Part shown: piece by piece, positions 54,608 to 64,000 of the stretch
How positions within the stretch are numbered: the first letter of the stretch is position 1
Layout: every line of letters begins with the position of its first letter
Origin: Azolla caroliniana
Lineage: Eukaryota > Polypodiophyta
Assembly: GCA_043228905.1 (NCBI GenBank)
Contig: JBHGNT010000011.1
Location: 12,586,001 to 12,650,000 of the forward strand
DNA length: 64,000 nucleotides
Reading direction: 5' to 3'
The notes under the pieces: model-generated
What the model saw: the letters and a program-made list of their open reading frames with translations, nothing else
Told to the model about the DNA's origin: nothing
The model's database searches: none
Program-made: the position numbers and the translations under genes

Positions 54608-55567
54608 GTGCAACTGCTTGGTAAAGATTTCTATCAATTCATCCTAGAGTACCAGGATTCCGCAACGAACCTCATAGAAATGTCTCCCTACCAGGTATCT
54701 ACGGTTACATTATGGATATTATGGAAGTATCGTTGTAAAAGACGATATGCGTCCATAATTCCTCTTCTCTCAGATATATTGCCTGAATTATGGGGGAGCT
54801 TATTGGCGGTTGTGTGGGGGCAATATGACAATATGTCAAGCTCTTCAGAGGTTGTTCTAAAAGAAAGGAAAAAATTACTACAATTATGGAGGAAGTTGCC
54901 TCTGTTCACAGTGTCCTCTAAAGGACCATTATGGAGATATCAACACCCCTGGTCCTTGTCCTGACCAATTCTTTTGTAAATAATACTCTCTGATTTTACA
55001 TTTGTGTAGCCCTCTGGCACTTTTCTTAATACTAATGAAGGAAATCTTTTTGAAAAAAATAAAATATATATGTCTCCCTGCCAGGTCCGAAACACATGGA
55101 TGTTCATGCGTAAATGGACACATGGTTTTAACCCAAAGAAGGCCGCACAACATGATGAGTCCATGAAAAAGGTAACAATGTTGTTTCTTGGCTTATCCTT
55201 AGAATATTGCATGTTACTTCCTACTATTGGAAACTCCTTCAGTATGATGTTGGCCGAGGATCTATTGTTAGCGGACAGACTAAAGAAGCACCTAGGCCCT
55301 CCCTCTATACGCCTTTTGGTGCAGGACATCGATACACTTCCTTCCAAGATCTATATCCCTGGAAAAAACAGAATGCAGATTGAACAACGCATAGAAGTTA
55401 TTGGCACACCGAGGCAATGCTTTGCATGCAAAAAACATGGTCATTTCAAAATGAACTGCCCCACGAGAGGCATTAAAGATTCCACCAATGAGACCCTGGA
55501 AGGTTGTGACACCATAGGACATCAGAGGCCTCCCCCACCAAGACCCGATAAGGTTGTGATGGAGTAA
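54608..55567 (+). pseudogene. LINE ORF1 with zinc knuckle
   Basis: Coding starts before the insert with KDFYQFILEYQDSATNLIEM and SPYQ. It resumes after it as VRNTWMFMRKWTHGFNPKKA, the DUF4283-like part of plant LINE ORF1. The CCHC knuckle CFACKKHGHFKMNC lies near 55420, followed by a Pro-rich end. The protein would bind RNA in the LINE ribonucleoprotein. Confidence 0.8.
54695..55069 (+). mobile_element. 5'-truncated LINE insertion inside LINE ORF1
   Basis: A 375-bp insert ending in an A-rich tail (GAAAAAAATAAAATAT) is flanked by 15-base near-identical repeats: ATGTCTCCCTACCAG at 54680-54694 and ATGTCTCCCTGCCAG at 55070-55084. Long target duplications with an A-rich 3' end are typical of target-primed reverse transcription. 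ORF1 continues across when it is removed. Confidence 0.85.
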
Positions 55568-56459
55568 CAAGTGTTGGGGAAAACTCATGTCCTACGCAAA
55601 ACTCCACAGTCACAAAATCCTCTATCGCCTCTGAGTCCAAATCAATTTGATCTGTTACAAGAGGTCCACCCCACTGATGAACACTCCCCTAGTACTTTCT
55701 TAAGCCCCAAGGAAAGGCCTAAGGTGACTCCAAGCACACAAGAGAAAGTTCTCATTAAAGCTTATAAAACAGGGAAGCAACGAAGGATAAGTCATGTTGA
55801 GACCCTAATGTGGAGCTTGAGCGGAATTGCATCCAATGGAGAAGCAACAAACCAAGGCACAAGTCTAAATGTCACCCCTTAGATCATAGTCTTCCTAGAC
55901 ACAAATGAGTGTGATACCTCTAGTCGAGACCTTGAACTACACCCACAAAACGCCTTAACATAGTTAGGTATAGGACACACGATAGTGGACAAAATAAGGG
56001 TACATGTATCGGAGGTACACAATAATGGAGCACCGACAACCTCAATCTCCTTTCCACTCTTGCTTCTACCACAGGAAGCCTGGTCCAAGTCCAAGATTAA
56101 AGATATGCTATGTGGCCAAGAAGCATGTTTTGTAATAGGAATATGAGATGAAGACCTCATGAATGAACTAAAGAAGCACTGGAATAACGTAGAATTATGG
56201 TGCACCATGGATAAAGAGGACCCTCACGTCTGCTACATCCACCTGCGGACTATCATAGACACTCAGCTAACTCCAGGCTCCAGGCTCCAGACTTTTTCTA
56301 TTTCTATGAGAAGTAAGAAGGGGATATTGAAGCTCACTGGATAGCCCACAAACCCCAATCATGGATTTGGACCATCATTCCATCAATGCAAATGAATGGG
56401 TGTCTAAATGGTGAGTGCAAAGCATCAGGAACACATGGCAACCTCCCACCCCATTCCAT

Positions 56460-58026
56460 GATTATGAATGTTGTACCATGGAACGTGCAAGGGCTCAAGA
56501 GTCGATTAGACCAACAAAACAGATGGAAATTGAGAAGGGATCTTGAGGAATATATATTAGGGGGTGTTGCTGACATCATCATGTTGTAGGAACACCACCT
56601 CAATAGTACCTGCTCAAAGGAAGTCGGAGACCTACCAAGATCATGGCGAACAATTTGGGAGCCAGCAATAGGGGAGGATGGAAATCATGGTGGTATTTGC
56701 ACTTTGATTCGGGAGCATCTAGCCCAAGGCTTAATACACCAGGAATCACTTATACCTGGTAGGGTGCATTTTTGCACATTGGCCATCCAAGGGCAACGCT
56801 AGAATTTCATGAATGTTTATGCTCCAAATAGCAGAACAGAAAGGGCAACATTTGGGGAGCACATCTGCCTACAAGTAGGGGGGTGAGGAGTGGTGCATTG
56901 GAGGGGATTTTAATATGATCGAATCCCTTCACGATACCTCTAACAACAATATCATAGTTCTCCAAGGAATGGAACATAAATAGTGGGAGAAGTTATGTGC
57001 CCACCTTAACCTGTGAGATATATAGCATTCAGAAAACTTCCAACGAAAAAGGGACTCTCTCTTATTTTCCCGATCAGATGGGCAGAATAGTGGACCCACC
57101 CTATCTCGCATCGACCGTATTTATGTAGGTGAGGCCCTAGAAGCAAAGTGAGGATGGTGTCGCATAACTCCAGGAATGACTTTCTTCGACCATTACCCGA
57201 TAATTGGTCATTTTCAATTGCACCAAAAGTGGGGTCTATTCCAACCTCAAATTCTGCACACTATTTACAAAGTTACAAAGGTGAAGGAACAACTCACCAC
57301 CCAATGGTCATTACCCGTCAATGACTCATCAACATCCGAGAAACTTCTAATTAACTAACAAGTGGTTCAAATCTATTACACAAGATCGTCAAGACCAGAA
57401 GTAAGGATGCTCAGGAAAAGCGAGATCTGAGGACAAAATAGGGACTGATTGCCTTACAACGACTCCAATAGAGATACCCGTCATGTAGCTAGATCATGGG
57501 ACAGATTGCCATGGCCAAACAAGAACTCATCATGGCCGAAAAGGCAATCTATGACATGGAGTTTCATGGAAGCATGGCTCACGAGATTCGAGTAGGGGAC
57601 AAAACCATGAAGGAATTCTTTTGATCCAAGGGACCGAGGCACGCTAGAACAGTGATGTGACCCTCAACCAAGAGCCTCAGGATGGAATGACCACTGAGGA
57701 TGGCGAAGAAATGAGGAATATCTCCACAACCTACTATAAGCGACTACTTACCGAAGATGGTATGGCCATAGGGGAAGACACAAGAGAAGATACTATCCTC
57801 CAGAGCATACCCCAGAAAGTCACTACGGAAATGAATACATGGCTCACGCGTCCCCTAGCAATCATCGAGATATGGGAGGCCCTCTCCAAGTTGGATGCAA
57901 ATAGTTGCCCCGGAATCAATGGCATCACCCCCTCCTTCTTCACGAGCCTTTGGGACACTATTAAAGAAGACCTCCTCTAGGCATATGAGGAGATCATCAC
58001 CTCTGGAAACATGCCAGAGGAATTTG
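56460..58026 (+). pseudogene. LINE ORF2: endonuclease and start of reverse transcriptase
   Basis: The AP-endonuclease-like part starts VVPWNVQGLKSRLDQQNRWK and carries a stop at about 56587. It then has MNVYAPNSRTERATFGEH and RDSLLFSRSDGQNSGPTLSR (RIDRIYV follows). The RT N-terminal region shows IWEALSKLDANSCPGINGIT and PSFFTSLWDTIKEDLL. The catalytic palm is not present, because the element ends at the copia junction. Confidence 0.82.
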
Positions 58027-58112
58027 GACCAGCATATCTCTCATCGTTGACTTCCACAATGAACAATTGGAGCCGGTTAGCTTGAATATTCCACCAAAAT
58101 GTTCATCCATTT
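58027..58112 (-). pseudogene. Copia gag stub
   Basis: On the minus strand the sequence starts MDEHFGGIFKLTGSNCSLW at 58112 and continues KSTMRDML, closely resembling the start of copia C gag. It ends after about 28 codons against LINE sequence, so the rest of this copia element has been lost. Confidence 0.8.
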
Positions 58113-58139
58113 TCTTTCACTTGAAGGTCATGAACCTTT

Positions 58140-58151
58140 CACTCTGGTACC
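58140..58151 (-). other. Primer-binding site of the truncated copia
   Basis: Minus-strand AACTGGTACCAGAGT matches the copia C arrangement (AAC then TGGTATCAGAGC) with one change. Confidence 0.75.
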
Positions 58152-58547
58152 AGTTTGTTGAATATGGGATCGGCCACAACCGATTCTCACTAACAACTGG
58201 AAATCAAAGACCAGAAAATGAATACACAAACAAGAGGACATGTTAGGATGTTTACGTGGAAAACCCTGAAAGGGAAAAACCACGAAAGCCCACAGACTCT
58301 GAACTGTTACACAATGTATGAGAGGATACAAGGAGACTCACGGGCAACAACCTCAAGCTCGTCTTCGTCGAACAGACGGTTACAACAAAGTTACTTCTAA
58401 CTCTCTCTCTTCTCTTCGTTACTAAGGCAACTACCAACAACAACTTTGTATCAACAATTATCATAATAAACATCCCTAACTACTTGCCCCAAGTATATTT
58501 ATGCTCATGTTCAGATATGACTATTTACAAATCTTGCCTCGAGTTGG

Positions 58548-59065
58548 TGTCGCAGACATGAGGACAGTCATGTCAAGATTCGAACTCTTCACCTCTTGTA
58601 TGTAGTCAAGTGTTATGTTCTAACTAACACATCCAAATACATGGTCATATTATTCATATCTTAGTAGATTATTAGTGGATTATCTATTCCAAGTTCTAGG
58701 AGTTTTTATAAGCTTCCAGAAAGTCCAAAAGCTTCTACATGAAAATGGGTCGATGCATGGAACTACATGTAGAGCCCACAAACATGTATAAATACTTGTA
58801 ACTTCCTTGGTCCCTTTCAAGGGATTCAACACCAGTCATTGACACATCAATCTAGTATTCTTGTTTAGCCCCATCTTCTCTCCTTGATTTACATCTTTGT
58901 CTTTATGCTCTTGTATTGTTCCTAGCATCTTAAGTTCCTCATGTCGTCGCCCCCAACTTCCCAAGTTTCTAGCCTCATCACGTCGAGTTCCACGTTTGTA
59001 ACCTTATCGGTAGTAGCCCCTTCATCTGTGCTTTGTCATAGTCTAGGGTTGGTGTGTCTATGACA
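58548..59065 (+). mobile_element. Solo LTR (518 bp) inside a copia LTR
   Basis: Starts TGTCGCAGACATGA and ends TCTATGACA, with 5-bp duplications GTTGG at 58543-58547 and 59066-59070. The head has an inverted repeat GACATGA, 6 bases, TCATGTC. An antisense tRNA-like module (58573-58626) follows. It resembles gypsy D in arrangement. Confidence 0.82.
58573..58626 (-). other. tRNA-like module in solo LTR
   Basis: On the minus strand TAGTTAGAACATAACACTTG is followed by GAAGAGTTCGAATCTTGA, whose AGTTCGAATC fits a B box well. The A box is weak. Confidence 0.4.
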
Positions 59066-59170
59066 GTTGGCTATCGACTGATTCGGCTTATCTCACAAGT
59101 TGCTACTCAATCCACTTCATCCGACTTGTCTTCTTCTCATCCGGAGTGACCAGTATTCCCAACAATTCTC

Positions 59171-59330
59171 TTGTCAACAAGTCGAGGTTGATATTTGACA
59201 CTATCAAACAAGGGACTATGAGAGAGTTCACAGGGCCGGCTCGCAACCACAAGGGACTTGTGAGAAAGGTTGCCGTTGGATTGAATTAAGGAGCCATTAT
59301 CGAATGGGAGTTAGACGAGATTGGATTTAA
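59171..59330. repeat. Segment repeated at 61083-61160 and 61787-61850
   Basis: AGGTTGATATTTGA and CATCAAACAAGGGA-type stretches recur at 61083-61160. TTGGATT-AATTAAGGAGC and CGAGATTGGATTTAAGGAG recur at 61787-61850, in the same order. It is probably duplicated host sequence. No function is recognised. Confidence 0.6.
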
Positions 59331-59890
59331 GGAGATATCTCTCTAATCCAAGAAAAGTCTCATTGGGATGCTATAAAATGGATCTTTAGATCTTTCAGAG
59401 GTACAATTTTATGTTTTGGAGATTCTAAACCAAGGTTTTTCATATGCAGACATGCTAGAGGATCTTGATGGGAGAAAATCTACTTCTACTTACCAGTTTA
59501 CTTTTGTAGCACGGGAGTCGTATCATGGCAATCTAAGTTACAAAAGTGTATTGCTTTGTCTATTGCAAAAGTAGATTCATAAATTGCAACGACTAATGAT
59601 GGCAAAGAGATGCTTGGATGAAAAGGTTTGTTTCGGAATTAGGTTTGAATCAACTCACTTATGTGATCTTTTGTGATAGCCAAAGCCCAATAGATTTGAG
59701 CAAGAACTCGATGTATCATTCTCACGTTGATGTGAGGTATCACTAGAGGTGACACTCAGCAATTGAAGGCCAACTATTACAACTTAAGAAAATTCACATG
59801 GATGACAATGTTGTTGACATGTTGACGAAGGCAATCTCTAAAGAAAAGCTTGGGCTATGTGCCAAGCTTGTTGGATTGGATGCAAACTAA
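59331..59890 (+). pseudogene. Copia RNase H 3' end
   Basis: After several frameshifts the sequence reads SHWDAIKWIFRSFRGT, DADMLEDLDGRKSTSTYQFT, SELGLNQLTYVIFCDSQSPI, LSKNSMYHSHVDVRYH and KIHMDDNVVDMLTKAISKEK, ending GLDAN and TAA. This is the end of a copia pol of the C type. The upstream element is missing. Confidence 0.82.
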
Positions 59891-59933
59891 GTGGCTCGAT
59901 GAAATATTCTCTTAAGTGGCTAGATGGGGAAAT

Positions 59934-60290
59934 TGTTAGCATTTCTGGCCACAATATTTGGGTGGGTTGATGGGCCCTAGACACCCAAATGTTATCACTT
60001 TTAAATACAACGTGAAAGGGCTCAGCTTTATATGTATTTACACATCTATACACACTTTTTGAAAGTGAGATGAGGGGAAACAAGAATTTATCTGTTGTAG
60101 AGAAACTTAGATTCTTGGAGAGCTCACACTCTCATTGGCCTACTCCATCAACGCTTGAACGTCGACATTTCAGACATTGTCGCCTCCGTCACCAACCACA
60201 TTATGTGAGCCTTTGGTGGTGGTTTTTGTGTCTTATTAGTTGGGTTTAAGTTGTTATAGGAAAATTTACATTCCGCATTTCATAATACTC
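59934..60290 (+). repeat. 3' LTR of the plus-strand copia remnant (right end approximate)
   Basis: It starts TGTTAGCATTTCTGG right after a GATGGGGAAAT polypurine-like tract. It has a TATA-like TTTATATGTAT near 60030 and an ATTCCGCATTTC block resembling the end of the copia C LTR. I see no clear terminal CA or target duplication. Confidence 0.6.
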
Positions 60291-61445
60291 TAAAATATTT
60301 AGAGTAGAGCTTCGGTGTACAAGTTTATAAGTTGATAGTGAATGGTTTCTAGACTAGGTCTTGTGGTTTTTACCTCCTTAAGGGTTTTCCGCATTCAAAA
60401 TTTTGTGGTGTATCATGCAAGGATTTTGTTGTGTATCTTGTTGTTTTTCTTGAATAATTTGCACAAAATAATCTTTGTCTCATATAAGTGGTCAAGTGCT
60501 ATCAAGATTCCAATCACATATTGCATATGTTACACCAAACTACAAAATCATCAAGTCTTCTTTGAACAAACAATGCACACTCATCCATACATGTTAGAGC
60601 TCTTCCCTTTGTATGTAATCCACACCATTGCTTCAATACAATGTAGCTCACTTTCTCTTTGATGTGGTATGGGACATTGTTAGGACACATATAATGAGAC
60701 TCATCAACAATGCACATTTTTCCATGATCATGTTCATGCTTCTAAATATTGCACTATTCTAAAATAAACTTCCACCATATTTATCACATTTGAATTGGCT
60801 TTCCTCACACTTTCAAGTTGGATATATCCCTCACTTGCAATGTATGCAATCTATTATAACACTCATAATTAGAAAGACATTTGTGCATTCAAAGTCAATA
60901 ATCAACTCCCAAGCTCATGTTTGCATTCTGAGAATCATAATAGAAATCTTATGTCTATTTATATAAATATAGTATTTATTGCAACAATGTGGTAGTCCAA
61001 TAATACGTGGATCTACATGTATGAAACCTACATCACTTTGCGAAGATTTAAAGCATCGTCAAGTGTTTATTGGGTTAGATTCTCTTGTTTGCAAGTGGAG
61101 GTTGATATTTGAAACCATCAAACAAGGGACCTATGAGAGAGTTCATAGGGCATGCCCGAACATGTTACTAGTGATCACATATTGTAATGTAATGTTTGGC
61201 CCCTATAATTTGCATAATTTGGATTAAAGTCAGGGATGCCCATTGTCAAAGGTATACACTACTAGAAGGAACACACATTGAGTATTATTGGTTTGCATGA
61301 AAGACACTAATGCACTCTCAACATGTTTCTCTCATCATGGGCATTGATCAATGTCAGCGAAATTAATTTCGTACCACAGGCAAATACCCTAGTCTACAAA
61401 GTCCAAAAGATAAGATTAGGACAATATGGGATCCCTCATAATTGT
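60291..61445. other. Unassigned AT-rich sequence
   Basis: Open stretches at 60342-60662 and 60979-61227 show no family signature. The second contains the block repeated from 59171. No RNA gene is seen. Confidence 0.5.
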
Positions 61446-61731
61446 CCATGTACATGACACATGTATGTTTATAGGCATGAACTTGGTTGTTATGTTAATG
61501 TTGGAGAAAAAATCATCAGTTTACAAGTGTCCATGAGACATGTATGTTTATAGGCATGAACTTGATTGTCATGTTAATCTTGGAGAAAAAATCATCATGA
61601 ACTTGATTGTTATGTTAATCTTGGAGAAAAAATCATCATTTACAACTGTCCATGTACTGTGTACATTTATAGGCATGAACTTGGTTGTTATGTTAATGTT
61701 GGAGAAAAAATCATCATTTATAGACATATCA
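61446..61731. repeat. 79-bp tandem repeat with one partial unit
   Basis: TATAGGCATGAACTTG followed by TTATGTTAAT and TTGGAGAAAAAATCATCA recurs at about 61472, 61551 and 61670, with a shortened unit at about 61593. It lies about 300 bp downstream of the PADRE gene. Confidence 0.8.
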
Positions 61732-62019
61732 AAATGAGGGAGACCAATAAATGGTCCTTTTTTGTTTTTTCCGAGTGGATTTGGATTGGATTAAGGAGCA
61801 AGGATCCTCCGAGTGGGAAATAGGCGAGATTGGATTTAAGGAGCCATTGGCGAGTGAGGGAAATAGGAGAGACGATGCACGATCGAAACTCGGGGTGTGT
61901 GTTTGAATGGATGGGGGCGGGGTTCCCCCCGAAATGGATAGGGGTAAGTACGTAAGTAGTACATAAGTTAAGTCGTGTGTGGGCAAGGGTGGGCCTTGTT
62001 CTCGGAGTTATTCTTGGAA

Positions 62020-62592
62020 TCAATGTGAGTAGTCATTATTGGAATGGAGTGAGTATTCTACTACTTCATGGATGGTGCCCAAGGAGGGCTTCCAAACAGA
62101 AGAAGATGGAGGAGGAGCCTGAGGAGGAGCCTGAGGAGCCTGAGTAGCCTGAGGAGGAGCCTGAGGAAGGGTATGGTTGGCATGTGGCCCTGCTGAAGAC
62201 GGCAGGATATGGTGAATCTGGAATATTTGCGTGGGGAGCAGGAAATAGGTGAAGCCGATCTGCAGCACATCGTGCACGGCCAGGTGCGGGGGCCGCCGCA
62301 GAAGAATCGACTCCTTCTCCTCCAATTTTCCTGCTCCTGATCTACTACTCCCATTATCATCATCATCTCCTCCTCCGATGAGAGCAGTGAAGCTGCTCAG
62401 ATCCTGCGACTCGCAGATGATGAAGGCGTCCCATTGGTACGCCGCCTCCTGCATCACCTCCTCCGCCTTCACCGCCCTCTTGAATTCCTGCACATGCCCG
62501 TCGCAGAACACGAGCCGCGCCCTCTCCCTGCCTCCCCCATCTGACCTCCTCCTCCTCCTCACCATTCCGCAGCTCATCATTGAGTTCCCCAT
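62020..62592 (-). CDS. PADRE/DUF4228-domain protein
   Basis: A 190-residue single-exon ORF, a normal size for the family. It starts MGNSMMSCG; Gly2 with Ser/Cys following suggests N-myristoylation and possibly palmitoylation, hence membrane attachment. A basic run RRRRR (12-16) precedes the PADRE-like core at about 25-118: ARLVFCDGHVQEFKRAVKAE, AFIICESQDLSSF, LAVHDVLQIGFTYFLLPTQI. The FTYFLLP end of the core is characteristic. An acidic GGGDDDD loop interrupts the core. The C-terminus is a Pro/Gln/Ala repeat (about 138-165) and an acidic-aromatic end. PADRE proteins are known for pathogen- and stress-induced expression, but their biochemical role is unclear. ATG at 62592 is the only start giving MGN. 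Confidence 0.78.
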   Translation of the reverse strand: MGNSMMSCGMVRRRRRSDGGGRERARLVFCDGHVQEFKRAVKAEEVMQEAAYQWDAFIICESQDLSSFTALIGGGDDDDNGSSRSGAGKLEEKESILLRRPPHLAVHDVLQIGFTYFLLPTQIFQIHHILPSSAGPHANHTLPQAPPQATQAPQAPPQAPPPSSSVWKPSLGTIHEVVEYSLHSNNDYSH

Positions 62593-62970
62593 TCACCACT
62601 GTTTCTTCTGTTACACACTTCCGCTCTGCACTCTCTGATTAAAAGGCTTCGTTAATGACACTTAATCTCTCACTCTTATCACTTAAATCTCACGTTAATG
62701 ACACTTAATCCCCAAAAACCTTCTTCACTCTAATCTCTTTCTTAATTACAGAATTAGTCGTCAAGCCCAAGAGGCTTAAATACCCCCACCCAAAAAGATA
62801 AAAGGCTCCTCTTTTTTTTCTCTTTGTTTCAATCTCTTTTCACAAAAGGAAATATGTATTATATAACAATAAAATAAACCATTAAATAAAAAGATAAGAT
62901 TTATTATTAAGGCCAATATGCTTTCAACTTTGCCCAACTTTAGATTATTAATGTGTCCACTCAATCATTC
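62593..62970. promoter_or_regulatory. Upstream region of the PADRE gene
   Basis: AT-rich 5' flank without another gene. No convincing TATA box or defined factor site can be singled out. ACACTTAATC repeats occur near 62660 and 62705. Confidence 0.3.
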
Positions 62971-62974
62971 TTGA

Positions 62975-63003
62975 GGATGGATGGATGGATGGATGGATGG
63001 ATG
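62975..63003. repeat. (GGAT)n microsatellite
   Basis: About seven uninterrupted GGAT units. Confidence 0.95.
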
Positions 63004-64000
63004 TTCCCCTCTGTATGTCTTACATAAGTTTGGTCACATGGCCAAACCAAATTCAAACCAATGTGATGGTATTTTCAAGTGTCACATATGATGTAGTTGC
63101 CGCATCGACGTCGTCACTATCTTTGTAGGCTGCCCTCCCCTTCATCCAAACCTAGCATATTCGTGTCATACCACCACACATGGGCTTATTCCAATAGTTT
63201 TCTATCGTAAATGCTTGTGGATAAAAATATCAATACTATACCCCCCCTTTCCCTAGCTATGGGTTCAAGTAACCCACGTGCTTCTTGATATTATACACCC
63301 CCCCACCCCCCACCCCCCAAATATCACGTGATTCCCTTAGCTAAAACTAAAAATGTAGATCCACACCGCAACTTCAAGTTGTGCATGTGCTTCAAAAATT
63401 ATTTAATATTTCACAAGATTCATTCTTACATAAAACCAATCATTACATTGCAACAAAGATGACGTTAAGAGAAGTTGCATAAATTGATAGTGGGTTGATT
63501 AACGATCAAATTAGTTACACTAATGCAAATTACAATATCATCTAATTGCACAAAGAAGTTTCCAATTGTAGTTAACAACTCGATGATTATGGAACTACAA
63601 TCAACACTAATCACAACTACTTGTTTATTTTATACTAATCACAACGGTAATTTTCAAACGAACTAGAACGAGGATTATTGTAATAAGCACTAGCACAAAT
63701 ATCAATTAGGAATGTCGTTAGTGCATCCCGTCTAATGAATCATTGACTTTGCAAAGCAATGAATTTGCGAAGGATTAAAATATGAAATTGAGCATGTGCA
63801 CTATATCTAGTTTTTGAGCAAAGTCATCACATGATACTTTTAGAAATATAAAGGGGAAAGACCAATCATGCCCTTAGAGTTAGTAATATACTTGGGGAAA
63901 CATCCATGTTTTCCTTGATAGTTATCTACATTCGGCAAAGTATTTAAATATGAATTCAAGCATATGGCTACGGTTACTTTTCAACCCATGACATGATATG
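63004..64000. other. Intergenic DNA upstream of PADRE
   Basis: No gene is seen. A C-tract with three runs of 6-7 C separated by A lies at 63298-63318; the complementary strand could form a G-quadruplex. The rest is AT-rich. Confidence 0.55.

Larger units (their letters stand above)
54540..58026 (+). mobile_element. LINE (non-LTR retrotransposon), broken
   Basis: The order is ORF1 with zinc knuckle, endonuclease, then the start of RT, the layout of plant L1-type LINEs. The left end is uncertain. The right end is cut at about 58026, where a copia gag fragment begins. A 375-bp LINE piece interrupts ORF1. Many stops and frameshifts are present. Confidence 0.8.
58156..59164 (-). repeat. 5' LTR of a truncated copia related to C, split by a solo LTR
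   Basis: On the minus strand it runs from TGTTGGGAATACTGG to ATATTCAACA. It shares the TGGTTTTTCCCTTTCAGGG block and nearby sequence with the copia C LTR. A solo LTR at 58548-59065 interrupts it; without it the LTR is about 490 bp. Confidence 0.78.

Noticed and set aside
58156-60290. LTRs at 58156-59164 and 59934-60290 as the pair of one copia element
   Set aside because: They are in opposite orientation and begin differently (TGTTGGGAATA and TGTTAGCATTT), so they belong to two separate remnants.
60342-61227. Open frames of 106 and 82 residues as host genes
   Set aside because: No start context, domain or codon signature supports them, and one overlaps a duplicated non-coding block.
62249-62638. 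Plus-strand open frame opposite the PADRE gene
   Set aside because: It is antisense to the PADRE coding region and is Ser/Pro/Leu-rich by complement; the minus-strand protein has family features.

Overview
This is a window of plant nuclear DNA made almost entirely of transposable elements, with two apparently intact single-exon host genes. The plant assignment rests on three things: a family-1 UDP-glycosyltransferase with a full 44-residue PSPG box, a PADRE/DUF4228-type protein starting MGN, and Ty1/copia and Ty3/gypsy elements primed by the initiator-Met tRNA (TGGTATCAGAGC). I cannot place the species. The retroelement density and the atypical UGT would fit a large-genome vascular plant, possibly not an angiosperm.

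Left nest (1-10560). A minus-strand gypsy element (H) was hit in its RNase H by a minus-strand copia element (G). G was split in its gag by a plus-strand copia element (Copia-1, 331-6948, duplicated target CTTTT). Copia-1 was in turn hit in its RNase H by a solo LTR (4939-5869, duplicated target GCGT). H and G continue beyond the left edge.

Middle (10561-22512). An unrecognised coding remnant, an AT-rich array of imperfect palindromes (11761-13105), a solo gypsy LTR (13618-14343) and an empty AT-rich stretch come first. Five near-identical 252-bp tandem units (15581-16840) follow, each with a CACGTG G-box, ending 98 bp before the UGT gene (16939-18498). A decayed hAT transposase (minus strand) with 174-bp tandem repeats at its 5' end and a LINE zinc-knuckle fragment complete this part.

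Great nest (22513-53374). One minus-strand gypsy chromovirus-like element (A; duplicated target GGTTA, LTR at each end) was about 6.8 kb before it was expanded to 30.9 kb by plus-strand insertions. Gypsy B (23666-30375, ACGT) lies in its integrase, copia C (31261-42951, ACCTT) in its RNase H, and copia E (43514-49138, ATAAG) in its RT. C itself holds gypsy chromovirus D (33773-39413, CCCAA) and a non-autonomous hAT-like element (39886-40719, 8-bp CGGCCAAG). Every junction is supported by a target duplication and by resumption of the interrupted reading frame.

Right part (53375-64000). A duplicated non-coding segment is followed by a broken LINE, itself hit by a 5'-truncated LINE. Next come a minus-strand copia LTR with a gag stub and a solo LTR inside it, and a plus-strand copia RNase H tail with its LTR. 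Unassigned sequence and a 79-bp tandem repeat precede the minus-strand PADRE gene (62020-62592).

The observations most worth following are these: gypsy LTRs that begin with a short hairpin followed by an antisense tRNA-like module; 4-bp RCGT target duplications shared by three insertions; perfect heat-shock elements in the LTR of D; an extra charged pol tail lying between two copies of the polypurine tract in Copia-1 and E; an LTR module shared by a copia and a gypsy element; and the G-box array in front of the UGT.
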